Part shown: piece after piece, positions 16,756 to 25,823 of the stretch
Layout of the letters: every line of letters starts with the position of its first letter
Position numbering within the stretch: the stretch's first letter is position 1
Assembly (NCBI RefSeq): GCF_020400585.1
Contig: NZ_JAINVF010000003.1
Location: 372,001 to 436,000, forward strand
Source of the DNA: Streptomyces sp. NK08204
GTDB lineage: Bacteria > Actinomycetota > Actinomycetes > Streptomycetales > Streptomycetaceae
Length of the DNA: 64,000 nucleotides
Reading direction: 5' to 3'
The notes under the pieces: generated by a model
The model's input: the letters and a program-made list of their open reading frames with translations, nothing else
The model's database searches: none
Told to the model about the DNA's origin: nothing
Made by a program: the position numbers and the translations under genes

Positions 16756-19329
16756 TCAGCGCCTGAGCCGCGCGTTGGTGTGCCGGGTGGGCTCGGCGCC
16801 GGCCGGGTCCTCGGGCCACGGATGCTTCGGATAACGCCCGCGCAGCTCCGCGCGTACGCCCTTGTAGCCGTCCTTCCAGAAGGAGGCGAGGTCGGCCGTC
16901 ACGGCGGCCGGCCGCCCGGCGGGGGAGAGCAGATGCACCAGCAGCGGCATCCCGGCCACGCTCGGCGTGTCCTGCAGGCCGAACATCTCCTGCAGCTTGA
17001 CGGCGAGGACCGGCCGCTCCGGGTCCTGGTAGTCGATCCGGATCCTGGACCCGCTCGGCACGGCGATCCGCTCGGGTGCCAGCTCGTCCAGCCGGGCGGC
17101 CTCCCCGCTCGCCCAGGGCAGCAGCCGCGCGAGCGCCTGCCCGGCATCGATCCGCGCCAGATCAGCCCGCCGCCGGGCCCGGCTCAGCTCCGGCTCCAGC
17201 CACTCCTCCACGCGCGCGTGCAGGGCACGGTCCGACACGTCCGGCCACGGCTCCCCGATGTGCGCGCGCAGGAACGCCAGCCGCTGCCGCAGCACGTGCG
17301 ACTCCGGCGACCAGCGCAGCAGCCCGAGCCCTTCGACGCGGAGCCCTTCGAGCAGCGCGTCGCGCACGAGACGGGGGTCGGCGTCCTTCAGAGGCCGTAC
17401 GCCCAGCTCCACGGCCCCGAGCCGTTCGACACGCCGGGCGACGACATCCCCGTCGGCCCAGTGCACCTCCTCCCGCTCCTCCAGGAGCGCCCCGGCGGCG
17501 GCCCGTGCCACGTCCTCCGGCACCGCGGCCCCGAGCCGCACCCGCGCGTGCCCCTTCCCCGAGGGCCGGTCGGCCACGGCGACGACGATCCAGGGCGCCC
17601 CCCGCAACGCCGACCCCTCCGCCGGCTCGGCCCGGGTACCGGACGCCATGAGGTACGACCCCCCGTCCAGCTTGCCGACCCGTTCGGGAAACGCGAGCGC
17701 CGCAACGACCCCGACGAGCTCCTCCTCCCCGGCAACCGCAGCCGCCGAAGGAGCACCCCCACCCGCACCCCCGGCCACGGAAGCCGCAGCGGCCTGGGCA
17801 TTTGCCGGAGCCTGGCGGTCGTGGGCGCGCGGGTGGGCGAACTCCGCGGAGAGGGCCCGCAGGCGCCGGACCTCCGCCGCCCACCGCCCCGCATAGGCGT
17901 CACCCCCGCGCCGCGCACGCCGCAACGCACCGGCGAGGTCGTCCCCGTAGTCCCGCGGCACCTCCTCGGACAGCAGGGCGACGACCGGGGCACCCTCGCC
18001 GCAGGTGTCCAGCAGCGCCCGCCCCAGCCGGGGGTGCACCCCCAGCCGGGCCAGCCGTACACCCAGCTCCGTGGCCCGGCCGGCCCAGTCCACCCCGCCC
18101 ACGGCCGCCAGAACGTCCCGCGCCGCCGCCATCGCCCCGCCCGGCGGCGGATCCAGCAACGCCAGCCCGGAGGCGTCCGGATCGCCCCAGCAGGCCGCCT
18201 GGAGCGCGAACGCGGTCAGGTCGGCCACCTTGATCTCTGGTGCCGGAAAAGCCGGCAGACGGATGTCCTCGGCCTCCGCCCAGCACCGGTACACCGCGCC
18301 CGGCGCCTGCCGCCCGGCCCGGCCCGCCCGTTGCCGCCCGGCCGCCCGCGACGCCCGTACCGTCGTCAGCCCGCTCAACCCGCGCGCATGGTCGACCCGC
18401 GGTTCCCGCGCGAGCCCCGAGTCCACGACCACCCGCACTCCGGGCACCGTCAGCGACGACTCCGCCACGGACGTGGCCAGCACCACCCGCCGCCGATCCC
18501 CGCCCGCCAGCACCGCGTCCTGGACGGCGGCCGGCGCCCGTCCGTGCACCTGGAGCACCTCGACATCGCCGAGCCCCGCGAGCTGCCCGGCCACGCGGGC
18601 GATCTCACCGACACCCGGCAGGAAGCACAGCACGTCCCCGTCCCGCTCGGCCAGCGCCCGCCGCACCACCGACGCCACGTGCGCCAGCAGCGCCGGATCC
18701 ACACGCATCCCCTGCGGCGGTCGTACCGGACGGGCCGGAGGCGCCCACACCACCTCCACGGGATGGGTCACGCCCGCGGCCTCGACCACACGGGCCCCGC
18801 CGAGCAGCCGCGCCCAGCCCTCCGCGTCGGTGGTGGCCGACGCGGCCACCAGCCGCAGCTCCGGCCGCAGCGTCTGCCGCACGTCCCACAGGAACGCGGC
18901 CACCGTGTCGGCGTCCAGATGCCTCTCGTGGCACTCGTCGAGCACCACCACGTCCACGCCCGACAGCTCCTGGTCGCGCTGCAGCCGCTGGAGCAGCACG
19001 CCCGTCGTCACGACCTCCACGCGCGTGTGCCGCCCCACGACCCGCTCACCGCGCACCGTGTAGCCGACGCTGTCGCCCGCCCGCTCGCCCAGCAGCCACG
19101 CCATCCGCCGGGCCGCCGCACGCGCCGCGATCCGCCGCGGCTCGGCGACCACGACCCGCCGCGCGGGACCGTCCCCGACCAGCCCGGCCAGCACCAGCGG
19201 CACCAGCGTCGTCTTGCCGGTGCCGGGCGGTGCCACGAGCACGGCGGTGCCGTCCGCCTCCAGCGCCTCGGCGAGAGCGGGCAGGGCGGTACGCACGGGC
19301 AGCGCGTCCAGGGCGTCGTAACGGATCAC
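16756..19329 (-). CDS. hrpB: ATP-dependent helicase HrpB (DEAH-box)
   Basis: This is an 857-aa superfamily-2 helicase of the HrpB group. Walker A APPGTGKTT lies near residues 31-39, motif II is DECHERH, motif III is VAASATTD and motif VI is RAAGRQRAGRAGR. An HA2/OB-like region and the HrpB-specific C-terminal domain (FWKDGYKGVRAELRGRYPKHPWPEDP near the end) follow. The natural RNA or DNA substrate of bacterial HrpB is unclear. I placed the start at the GTG at 19329, which is preceded by a G-run (CTGGGGGC) and starts the conserved IRYDALDALPV. An in-frame ATG 30 nt upstream is possible. Confidence 0.93.
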   Translation of the reverse strand: MIRYDALDALPVRTALPALAEALEADGTAVLVAPPGTGKTTLVPLVLAGLVGDGPARRVVVAEPRRIAARAAARRMAWLLGERAGDSVGYTVRGERVVGRHTRVEVVTTGVLLQRLQRDQELSGVDVVVLDECHERHLDADTVAAFLWDVRQTLRPELRLVAASATTDAEGWARLLGGARVVEAAGVTHPVEVVWAPPARPVRPPQGMRVDPALLAHVASVVRRALAERDGDVLCFLPGVGEIARVAGQLAGLGDVEVLQVHGRAPAAVQDAVLAGGDRRRVVLATSVAESSLTVPGVRVVVDSGLAREPRVDHARGLSGLTTVRASRAAGRQRAGRAGRQAPGAVYRCWAEAEDIRLPAFPAPEIKVADLTAFALQAACWGDPDASGLALLDPPPGGAMAAARDVLAAVGGVDWAGRATELGVRLARLGVHPRLGRALLDTCGEGAPVVALLSEEVPRDYGDDLAGALRRARRGGDAYAGRWAAEVRRLRALSAEFAHPRAHDRQAPANAQAAAASVAGGAGGGAPSAAAVAGEEELVGVVAALAFPERVGKLDGGSYLMASGTRAEPAEGSALRGAPWIVVAVADRPSGKGHARVRLGAAVPEDVARAAAGALLEEREEVHWADGDVVARRVERLGAVELGVRPLKDADPRLVRDALLEGLRVEGLGLLRWSPESHVLRQRLAFLRAHIGEPWPDVSDRALHARVEEWLEPELSRARRRADLARIDAGQALARLLPWASGEAARLDELAPERIAVPSGSRIRIDYQDPERPVLAVKLQEMFGLQDTPSVAGMPLLVHLLSPAGRPAAVTADLASFWKDGYKGVRAELRGRYPKHPWPEDPAGAEPTRHTNARLRR

Positions 19330-19397
19330 GCCCCCAGTGTCGTACGACGGCGAGGGCACCCCTCACGAGCGCCCTGGGCGCGCGGCTGCAACCGGTC

Positions 19398-20387
19398 TCA
19401 GTCCCGCTCGCACACGAAGACCGCCGTGCCCGGGATCAGGTTCCCGCGCAGCGGGGACCAGCCGCCCCACTCCGAGGTGTTCCAGGCCGGCCACTCCGGC
19501 TCCACCAGATCGGCCAGCCGGAAGCCCGAGGCCACGATGTCCCGCACCCGGTCGCCGAGGGTGCGGTGGTGCTCGACGTACACCGCGCGGCCCTCCCCGT
19601 CCTGCTCGACGTAGGGCGTGCGGTCGAAGTAGGACGAGGACACCGACAAGCCCTCCGCGCCGGGCTCGTCCGGGAACGCCCAGCGGATCGGGTGCGTCAC
19701 CGAGAACACGAACCGGCCGCCCGGCCGCAGCACCCGGTGCACCTCCCGCAGCACCAGCCGCGGGTCGGCGACGAACGGCAGCGCCCCGTACGCGGAACAC
19801 GCCAGGTCGAAGGAGCCGTCCGCGAAGGGCAGCGCGCCGGCGTCGGCACACACGAGCGGGAACGATCCGCCGATGCGCAGCGCGTGCTGGAGCTGGCGGT
19901 GCGAGAGGTCCAGCGCCACCGGCCGGGCGCCCTGGGCGGCCAGCCAGCGCGCGCACTGCGCCGCGCCGGCGCCGATCTCCAGGACGTCCTTGCCCTTCAG
20001 CTCCTCCGGCGGCCCCAGCAGCTCGGCCTCGACCTCGTCCAGACCCTCCGGGCCCCACACGAAGCGGTCGTCGCCGAGGAACGTGCCGTGCTCGACCTGG
20101 TACTCGTCGGCGTTGCGGTCCCACCAGCCCCGGTTGGCGCGGGCGCTCTCCGCGACCCCGGCGTCACGTCGGGTGGCTTCCGGTTCGAACTCCTCGGACC
20201 CCCGGGGTTCGAACGCTTCCGGCTCTTGGATGATCGGCTCCCTCGTCGTACTCTTCCGTGCAACCCGCCGGGCACGCGTGTCGCAACGCGTGTCACGGAA
20301 GGGGTCCCGCAGCCCTGTGCGGGACCCCTGGGACGATTCCTGTGCCGGGAATGCGGCGATCCGCCCCGGGTGTGCGCCTTCGCGCAT
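19398..20387 (-). CDS. class I SAM-dependent methyltransferase (start uncertain)
   Basis: This is a Rossmann-fold methyltransferase. Conserved parts are WWDRNADEYQ, motif I VLEIGAGAAQCARWL, motif II-like VALDLSHRQL and VLRPGGRFVFSVTHP. The catalytic part begins near base 20190 and homologues I remember begin only about 35-40 residues before that, but no ATG, GTG or TTG exists in frame there. The first usable codons are the ATG at 20387, which overlaps the rpsA -35 box, and one at 20468 inside the rpsA leader. The segment between carries a strong hairpin and reads poorly as protein, so the real start may be a rare codon. The gene is divergent from rpsA. The substrate is unknown. Confidence 0.8.
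   Translation of the reverse strand: MREGAHPGRIAAFPAQESSQGSRTGLRDPFRDTRCDTRARRVARKSTTREPIIQEPEAFEPRGSEEFEPEATRRDAGVAESARANRGWWDRNADEYQVEHGTFLGDDRFVWGPEGLDEVEAELLGPPEELKGKDVLEIGAGAAQCARWLAAQGARPVALDLSHRQLQHALRIGGSFPLVCADAGALPFADGSFDLACSAYGALPFVADPRLVLREVHRVLRPGGRFVFSVTHPIRWAFPDEPGAEGLSVSSSYFDRTPYVEQDGEGRAVYVEHHRTLGDRVRDIVASGFRLADLVEPEWPAWNTSEWGGWSPLRGNLIPGTAVFVCERD
20301..20328. repeat. perfect inverted repeat between the methyltransferase and rpsA
   Basis: An 11-bp perfect stem (GGGGTCCCGCA / TGCGGGACCCC) with a 6-nt loop lies 59 bp upstream of the rpsA -35 box and inside the presumed 5' part of the minus-strand methyltransferase transcript. No U-tract follows on either strand. It could act as an attenuator for the methyltransferase or as a protein-binding dyad. 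Confidence 0.6.
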
Positions 20388-20415
20388 TGACCCTGCCCGG
20401 CTGCCCCCGTATGCT
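20387..20415 (+). promoter_or_regulatory. housekeeping sigma (HrdB-type) promoter of rpsA
   Basis: TTGACC at 20387-20392, a 17-nt spacer, then TATGCT at 20410-20415. This is close to the vegetative consensus and is the best canonical promoter in the window. It predicts a start near 20422 and a leader of about 190 nt before the rpsA ATG. Confidence 0.8.
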
Positions 20416-20494
20416 ACAAGTTGCGCTGCGGGCCTGCGCACCTCAGACGTAGCAGGCTGCGCTCGCATCTGTTGTATGTCCCCTCGGTTCTCGA

Positions 20495-20523
20495 GGCGCC
20501 ATCACCAGTTTCTGGTGAGGCGC
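20495..20523 (+). promoter_or_regulatory. stem-loop in the rpsA 5' leader
   Basis: Two arms pair through GCGCC + TCACCAG with CTGGTGA + GGCGC around a 3-nt loop, with one bulged A at 20501. It lies about 75 nt into the predicted rpsA leader and roughly 95 nt before the ATG. Ribosomal protein S1 genes are autoregulated in other bacteria, so this is a candidate control element. Confidence 0.55.
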
Positions 20524-20615
20524 TTCCTTGGCTGTCCGGCTTCATCAGAGCGAAACGGGCTCCCGGCGTAAGCAGTGCCTACGACTTCAATGTCCGTACC
20601 GGAGCCCTTTCCCAC

Positions 20616-22106
20616 ATGACGAGCAGCACCGAGACCACCGCCACCACCCCGCAGGTTGCGGTCAACGACATCGGTAACGAGGAAGCCTTCCTCGCAGCGA
20701 TCGACGAGACGATCAAGTACTTCAACGACGGCGACATCGTCGACGGCGTCATCGTGAAGGTCGACCGGGACGAGGTCCTGCTCGACATCGGTTACAAGAC
20801 CGAAGGTGTCATCCCGAGCCGCGAGCTCTCGATCAAGCACGACGTCGACCCGAACGAGGTCGTCGCCGTGGGCGACGAGATCGAGGCCCTTGTCCTCCAG
20901 AAGGAGGACAAGGAAGGCCGCCTGATCCTCTCGAAGAAGCGCGCCCAGTACGAGCGTGCCTGGGGCACCATCGAGAAGATCAAGGAAGAGGACGGCATCG
21001 TCACCGGTACCGTCATCGAGGTCGTCAAGGGTGGTCTCATCCTCGACATCGGCCTCCGTGGCTTCCTGCCGGCTTCTCTCGTCGAGATGCGTCGTGTCCG
21101 CGACCTCCAGCCGTACGTCGGCAAGGAGCTCGAGGCCAAGATCATCGAGCTGGACAAGAACCGCAACAACGTGGTCCTGTCCCGCCGTGCCTGGCTGGAG
21201 CAGACCCAGTCCGAGGTCCGCCAGACGTTCCTCACGACCCTCCAGAAGGGTCAGGTCCGTTCCGGTGTGGTCTCCTCGATCGTCAACTTCGGTGCCTTCG
21301 TGGACCTGGGTGGCGTCGACGGTCTGGTCCACGTCTCCGAGCTCTCCTGGAAGCACATCGACCACCCGTCCGAGGTTGTCGAGGTCGGCCAGGAGGTCAC
21401 CGTCGAGGTCCTCGACGTCGACATGGACCGCGAGCGCGTCTCCCTGTCGCTGAAGGCGACCCAGGAAGACCCGTGGCAGCAGTTCGCCCGCACCCACCAG
21501 ATCGGTCAGGTCGTGCCCGGCAAGGTCACGAAGCTGGTTCCGTTCGGTGCGTTCGTCCGCGTGGACGAGGGCATCGAGGGTCTGGTCCACATCTCCGAGC
21601 TGGCCGAGCGCCACGTGGAGATCCCGGAGCAGGTCGTCCAGGTCAACGACGAGATCTTCGTCAAGGTCATCGACATCGACCTCGAGCGTCGCCGCATCAG
21701 CCTCTCGCTGAAGCAGGCCAACGAGGCCTTCGGCCCCGACGCCGCCGCGGTCGAGTTCGACCCGACCCTGTACGGCATGGCCGCGTCCTACGACGACCAG
21801 GGCAACTACATCTACCCCGAGGGCTTCGACCCGGAGACCAACGACTGGCTGCCGGGCTACGAGAAGCAGCGCGAGGAGTGGGAGCGCCAGTACGCCGAGG
21901 CGCAGGCCCGCTTCGAGCAGCACCAGCAGCAGGTCATCAAGTCCCGCGAGGCCGACGCTGCCGCTGCCGCCGAGGGTGGCGAGGCCGCCGCTCCGGCCGC
22001 GACCGGCGGTTCGTACTCCTCCGAGGGCGCGGACACCTCTGGTGCCCTGGCCTCGGACGAGGCGCTGGCCGCGCTGCGCGAGAAGCTGGCCGGCGGCCAG
22101 AGCTGA
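20616..22106 (+). CDS. rpsA: 30S ribosomal protein S1
   Basis: S1 is the mRNA-binding protein of the small ribosomal subunit. The 496-aa product has four S1/OB-fold repeats, at about 36-105, 120-190, 208-277 and 294-363, each with the pattern G.VVSSIVNFGAFVDLGGVDGLVH. An acidic, Ala/Glu-rich tail follows. Four repeats is the usual actinobacterial form, against six in E. coli. The start is the ATG at 20616, where the conserved MTSSTETTATTPQ begins. The preceding GGAGCCC is only a modest ribosome-binding site. Codon usage is strongly biased (C-ending, with many GAG, AAG and GTC codons), as expected for a highly expressed gene. Confidence 0.97.
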   Translation: MTSSTETTATTPQVAVNDIGNEEAFLAAIDETIKYFNDGDIVDGVIVKVDRDEVLLDIGYKTEGVIPSRELSIKHDVDPNEVVAVGDEIEALVLQKEDKEGRLILSKKRAQYERAWGTIEKIKEEDGIVTGTVIEVVKGGLILDIGLRGFLPASLVEMRRVRDLQPYVGKELEAKIIELDKNRNNVVLSRRAWLEQTQSEVRQTFLTTLQKGQVRSGVVSSIVNFGAFVDLGGVDGLVHVSELSWKHIDHPSEVVEVGQEVTVEVLDVDMDRERVSLSLKATQEDPWQQFARTHQIGQVVPGKVTKLVPFGAFVRVDEGIEGLVHISELAERHVEIPEQVVQVNDEIFVKVIDIDLERRRISLSLKQANEAFGPDAAAVEFDPTLYGMAASYDDQGNYIYPEGFDPETNDWLPGYEKQREEWERQYAEAQARFEQHQQQVIKSREADAAAAAEGGEAAAPAATGGSYSSEGADTSGALASDEALAALREKLAGGQS

Positions 22107-22140
22107 TCGCTAGCCGCTGGGCTTAGCCGACGACGGCTTC

Positions 22141-22182
22141 GAGGGGTCGCACCTTTCACGGGTGCGGCCCCTCGGGTCTTTT
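22141..22182 (+). terminator. rho-independent terminator of rpsA
   Basis: The stem GAGGGGTCGCACC pairs with GGGTGCGGCCCCTC (one asymmetry), loops through TTTCAC and is followed by a T-run (CTTTTT). This is a rare textbook terminator for such GC-rich DNA. Confidence 0.9.
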
Positions 22183-22438
22183 TCCGTGCCCGGTCTTCTT
22201 CCCGATCTTCTTCCCCGTCTTCTTCTGGGCGGCTCCAGGCCGGGGCGTGTTCCCGGTGGCGCAGCTCTTCGCCTTCCTGATCACACGGTCCAGGACCATT
22301 TCCTGGGCCTCGCCGGTCTTTCGCTGCCCGACGGTGCCTCAACAGGCGGAAACAAGGGGCCTGATGAGAGGCGTGCCGCGGGAATGCCCACGCCGCAAGG
22401 CATGTTGTCGATGAGGAGGACGAGGAGGAGCGGTCACA

Positions 22439-23377
22439 GTGCTTGATCCGCAGGGTTTGTACGCATGGGAGCCGAAGGGCCTGGCCGTCGTCGACATGGC
22501 GCTGGCACAGGAGTCGGCCGGACTTGTCATGCTCTACCACTTCGACGGATACATCGACGCGGGTGAGACCGGCGACCAGATCGTCGACCGGCTCCTCGAC
22601 TCGCTGCCCCACCAGGTCGTGGCCCGCTTCGACCACGACCGGCTCGTGGACTACCGGGCCCGCCGCCCCCTGCTGACCTTCAAGCGGGACCGCTGGACCG
22701 GCTACGAGGTCCCCTCCCTCGAGGTCCGCGTGGTCCAGGACACCACCGGCGCCCCCTTCCTGCTGTTGTCCGGCCCCGAGCCGGACGTCGAGTGGGAGCG
22801 GTTCGCGGCGGCCGTCCAGCAGATCGTCGAGCGGCTCGGCGTCCGCCTGTCCGTGAACTTCCACGGCATCCCCATGGGCGTCCCGCACTCCCGCCCCGTG
22901 GGCCTCACCCCCCACGGCAACCGCACCGACCTCGTCCCCGGCCACCGCAGCCCCTTCGACGAGGCCCAGGTGCCGGGCAGCGCCGAGTCGCTCGTCGAGT
23001 ACCGCCTCATGGAGGCCGGACACGACGTCCTGGGCGTCGCCGCGCACGTTCCGCACTACATCGCCCGCTCTCCGTACCCGGACGCGGCTCTGACCGTCAT
23101 CGAGGCCATCACCGCCGCCACCGGTCTGGTCCTGCCCGGGATCGCGCACTCCCTGCGCACGGACGCCCACCGCACCCAGACCGAGATCGACCGGCAGATC
23201 CGGGAAGGCGACGCGGAGCTGACCGCGCTCGTACAGGGCCTCGAGCACCAGTACGACGCCGCAGCCGGCGCCGAGACCCGCGGCAACATGCTCGCCGAAC
23301 CCGTCGACATCCCCTCGGCCGACGAGATCGGGCAAGAGTTCGAGCGCTTCCTGGCGGAGCGCGAGGGCGACAGCTGA
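22439..23377 (+). CDS. PAC2-family protein (proteasome-assembly-chaperone-like)
   Basis: This is a 312-aa cytoplasmic protein of the actinobacterial PAC2 family, which shares the fold of eukaryotic proteasome assembly chaperone 2 and archaeal PbaB. Typical segments are [17 protein letters not shown], a Gly/Ser-containing core, [13 protein letters not shown] and [15 protein letters not shown]. The start GTG at 22439 follows an AGGAGGAGCGG ribosome-binding site. Actinobacteria have 20S proteasomes, so a chaperone or adaptor role is attractive but unproven. It sits alone between rpsA and coaE. Confidence 0.88.
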   Translation: MLDPQGLYAWEPKGLAVVDMALAQESAGLVMLYHFDGYIDAGETGDQIVDRLLDSLPHQVVARFDHDRLVDYRARRPLLTFKRDRWTGYEVPSLEVRVVQDTTGAPFLLLSGPEPDVEWERFAAAVQQIVERLGVRLSVNFHGIPMGVPHSRPVGLTPHGNRTDLVPGHRSPFDEAQVPGSAESLVEYRLMEAGHDVLGVAAHVPHYIARSPYPDAALTVIEAITAATGLVLPGIAHSLRTDAHRTQTEIDRQIREGDAELTALVQGLEHQYDAAAGAETRGNMLAEPVDIPSADEIGQEFERFLAEREGDS

Positions 23378-23498
23378 CCCCGTCCTCCACGACCGGTCTC
23401 CGCAACCGGCACCGTGCCGGCGACACCCGCGCAAACGAACCCGCGCAACCGAACCTCCGCAACCGACCTCCGCCGATCCCGCCGTCAGAGGCAGGCCC

Positions 23499-23504
23499 TA
23501 AGCT
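23499..23504 (+). promoter_or_regulatory. -10 element of a probably leaderless coaE transcript
   Basis: TAAGCT fits TANNNT and ends 7 nt before the coaE ATG, with no Shine-Dalgarno sequence between. No clear -35 box was found. Confidence 0.45.
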
Positions 23505-23511
23505 TCCGTTC

Positions 23512-24126
23512 ATGCTGAAAGTGGGCCTCACCGGTGGGATCGGCGCCGGCAAGAGCGAGGTGTCACGGCTGCTCGTGGAGCACGGAGCCGTACTGATCGA
23601 CGCCGACCGCATCGCACGCGAGGTCGTCGCGCCCGGAACACCCGGCCTGGCGGCGGTGGCCGAGGCATTCGGTGAGGACGTCCTCGCCGCCGACGGCAGC
23701 CTCGACCGTCCCCGGCTCGGTTCCATCGTCTTCGCCGACCCCGGCAAGCTCGCCGTCCTCAACTCGATCGTCCACCCCCTGGTGGGTGCCCGCTCCCGCG
23801 AACTGGAGAGCGCCGCCGACGACGACGCCGTCGTGATCCACGACGTCCCGCTCCTCACCGAGAACGGCCTGGCGCCGCTGTACGACGTCGTGGTCGTCGT
23901 GGACGCGAGCCCCGAGACCCAGCTCGACCGGCTCGTACGGCTGCGTGGCATGACGGAGGACGACGCACGCGCCCGTATGGCCGCGCAGGCGACACGCGAG
24001 CGGCGCCGGGAGATCGCGGACATCGTCATCGACAACGACGTCCCCCTGGACGCCCTCCGAAAGCGTGTGGCGGAGGTCTGGGACGACCTCGTGCGCCGGG
24101 CCCGCGACGCCGGTGGCGCGGAATAG
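23512..24126 (+). CDS. coaE: dephospho-CoA kinase
   Basis: This enzyme phosphorylates the ribose 3'-OH of dephospho-CoA in the last step of coenzyme A synthesis. The 204-aa P-loop kinase starts with [20 protein letters not shown] (Walker A at residues 8-15), then [24 protein letters not shown] and the lid arginines in [17 protein letters not shown]. Length and order are standard. The start is at the ATG at 23512, which lacks a ribosome-binding site and is preceded by a -10-like TAAGCT. The rpsA-coaE neighbourhood is common in actinobacteria. Confidence 0.96.
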   Translation: MLKVGLTGGIGAGKSEVSRLLVEHGAVLIDADRIAREVVAPGTPGLAAVAEAFGEDVLAADGSLDRPRLGSIVFADPGKLAVLNSIVHPLVGARSRELESAADDDAVVIHDVPLLTENGLAPLYDVVVVVDASPETQLDRLVRLRGMTEDDARARMAAQATRERRREIADIVIDNDVPLDALRKRVAEVWDDLVRRARDAGGAE

Positions 24127-24176
24127 CCTCCCCTCGCCCGAGCGTTGAACCGCCCGAGCATGGGAAGGACTCTGTC

Positions 24177-24557
24177 GTGCCCGAGACCAGCGGTCCGACC
24201 GGACGTACCCCGGAAACGCATGTCATCGACTTCCGCGCCGCCGAACAGCTCCTCAACCAGCGCGACCCGCGGGGCGCGGTCAAGCTGCTCGACGGAGTCA
24301 TCGCCGCACACCCCGAGAACACCGCCGCCCGCCTGCTGCGCGCGCGTGCCTTCTTCGCCTCCGCGCAACTGCGTCCCGCCGAACTGGAATTCTCCCTCGT
24401 GCTGGAACGCGAGCCGGACAACGCCTTCGCACACTTCGCGCTCGCCCGGACCTACGAACGCCAAGGCCGCCCCGACCCTGCCAGGCGCCACTTCCGGCTG
24501 GCCGCCGCGCTCGACCCCAACCCGGACTACCTGAAGGCCGCAGGCTTCGACACATGA
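24177..24557 (+). CDS. small TPR-repeat protein
   Basis: This is a 126-aa cytoplasmic protein built of about three tetratricopeptide repeats (AEQLLNQRDPRGAVKLLDGVI; NTAARLLRARAFFASAQLRP; NAFAHFALARTYERQGRPDP). A TPR scaffold binds partner proteins; no partner is evident. The start GTG at 24177 has GGAAGGA 7-8 nt upstream. It follows coaE by 50 nt and may be cotranscribed. Confidence 0.88.
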   Translation: MPETSGPTGRTPETHVIDFRAAEQLLNQRDPRGAVKLLDGVIAAHPENTAARLLRARAFFASAQLRPAELEFSLVLEREPDNAFAHFALARTYERQGRPDPARRHFRLAAALDPNPDYLKAAGFDT

Positions 24558-24588
24558 GGCCCGCCCCCGCACATCACGGACGACGGGG

Positions 24589-24936
24589 CTACGGCGGCTG
24601 CCGCCGACGGAACGGCGGCCGCGGGTACGGTGGCTGCTGTGGACCGGGCTGACCGCCCTCCGGAGGCCGGCGCGGCGGGTGGGTGTCCGGCGGCCAGTAC
24701 GGCGGTACATCGGGGCCTGGCTGATAGTGCGGGCCCTGCCGGATATGCCTGATGATCATGATCAGGTCGGTGACGACCACCAGGAGCAACACCCCGAAGG
24801 CCATCGCCCAGCCGGGACGCCCGACCAGGGCGAACACCACCGTGCCGCAGATCGCCCAGGCCAGCCCCCACAGGCTCAGCCAGAAGCGCGCCCGCAGGGC
24901 ACTGCGCGCGGTCGCCGGTTCACTGCCCGTACGCAT
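24589..24936 (-). CDS. small two-helix membrane protein with Pro-rich tail
   Basis: This is a 115-aa protein with two adjacent transmembrane segments (about 20-38, FWLSLWGLAWAICGTVVFA, and 44-62, WAMAFGVLLLVVVTDLIMI), then a 45-residue cytoplasmic tail rich in Pro, Arg and Gln. The ATG at 24936 lies 12 nt after AGGAGG, slightly far; a nearer ATG at 24944 is in another frame. No family name is recognised. It is convergent with the TPR gene. Confidence 0.7.
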   Translation of the reverse strand: MRTGSEPATARSALRARFWLSLWGLAWAICGTVVFALVGRPGWAMAFGVLLLVVVTDLIMIIRHIRQGPHYQPGPDVPPYWPPDTHPPRRPPEGGQPGPQQPPYPRPPFRRRQPP

Positions 24937-25115
24937 AGGATCATCGCTCCTCCTAGAAACGTACTCTCCGGCGACGACGTTCACCAACCGCATCCACGGC
25001 CTGCCCGGGCCCCCGCGATCAGGCCGCAAAGTTCCCGGTACAGCGGTGAATCCCTCGAACAGGTGAACCCGCCGGAAACGGGAACGGCTGTCAGACGCCC
25101 CGCCGTTCTCCGGGC

Positions 25116-25808
25116 ATGACGATCGAAATGCGGAACGGACACAGCGGAACAGGCCCAGGTGCGATCACCCCGGACGGCTGCGCGGTCGAACTGTACTCGC
25201 GCCTGCCCGTACGCGACGAACCGGACATCATCGCCGCGGCGGTACCGGCCGGAGCACACATCCTGGAGCTGGGCAGCGGAGTGGGCAGGGTGACCCACCC
25301 CCTGCTGGAGCGCGGCTTCACGGTCACCGCCGTCGACGAGTCCGCGCAGATGCTCGCCCGCGTCCGCGGGGCCCGCACGATATGCAGCCCCATCGAACAC
25401 CTCGACCTGGACGAAAGGTTCGACGTGGTGATGCTCGCGTCGTTCCTCGTCCACACCGCCGACGTCGAGGTGCGCCGAGGCCTGCTGCGCACCTGTGTCC
25501 GGCATGTCGCGGACGGCGGCTGCGTGCTCATCCAGCGGGAGGGCGCCGACTACCACGCCAACGTGCCGAGGGAGCGCGTCGACCCGAGCGGCTTCACCGT
25601 GCGGATCGTCTCCTCGGAGCCGGTCGGCGACGGGGTGGACTCGGTCCGCGCCGAGTACCTCTTCCCCGACGCGGTCTGGACACAGACCTTCCGGTCCCGC
25701 CTCCTCACAAAGGAGCAGTTCGAGACGGCACTCGCGGAAGCGGGACTGGCGGTCGCCGAGTACCTGACCCCGGACGGGATATGGGTGAAGGCGATACCGG
25801 TGAAGTGA
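25116..25808 (+). CDS. class I SAM-dependent methyltransferase
   Basis: This is a 230-aa cytoplasmic methyltransferase with the Rossmann core: motif I HILELGSGVGRVTHPLLERG (about 50-68), the acidic loop AVDESAQML and DVVMLASFLVHTA. The C-terminal beta domain (VRAEYLFPDAVWTQTF) resembles small-molecule or UbiE/COQ5-like methyltransferases. The substrate is unknown. The ATG at 25116 lacks a strong ribosome-binding site. Confidence 0.85.
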   Translation: MTIEMRNGHSGTGPGAITPDGCAVELYSRLPVRDEPDIIAAAVPAGAHILELGSGVGRVTHPLLERGFTVTAVDESAQMLARVRGARTICSPIEHLDLDERFDVVMLASFLVHTADVEVRRGLLRTCVRHVADGGCVLIQREGADYHANVPRERVDPSGFTVRIVSSEPVGDGVDSVRAEYLFPDAVWTQTFRSRLLTKEQFETALAEAGLAVAEYLTPDGIWVKAIPVK

Positions 25809-25823
25809 CCCAGATGGTCCAGA

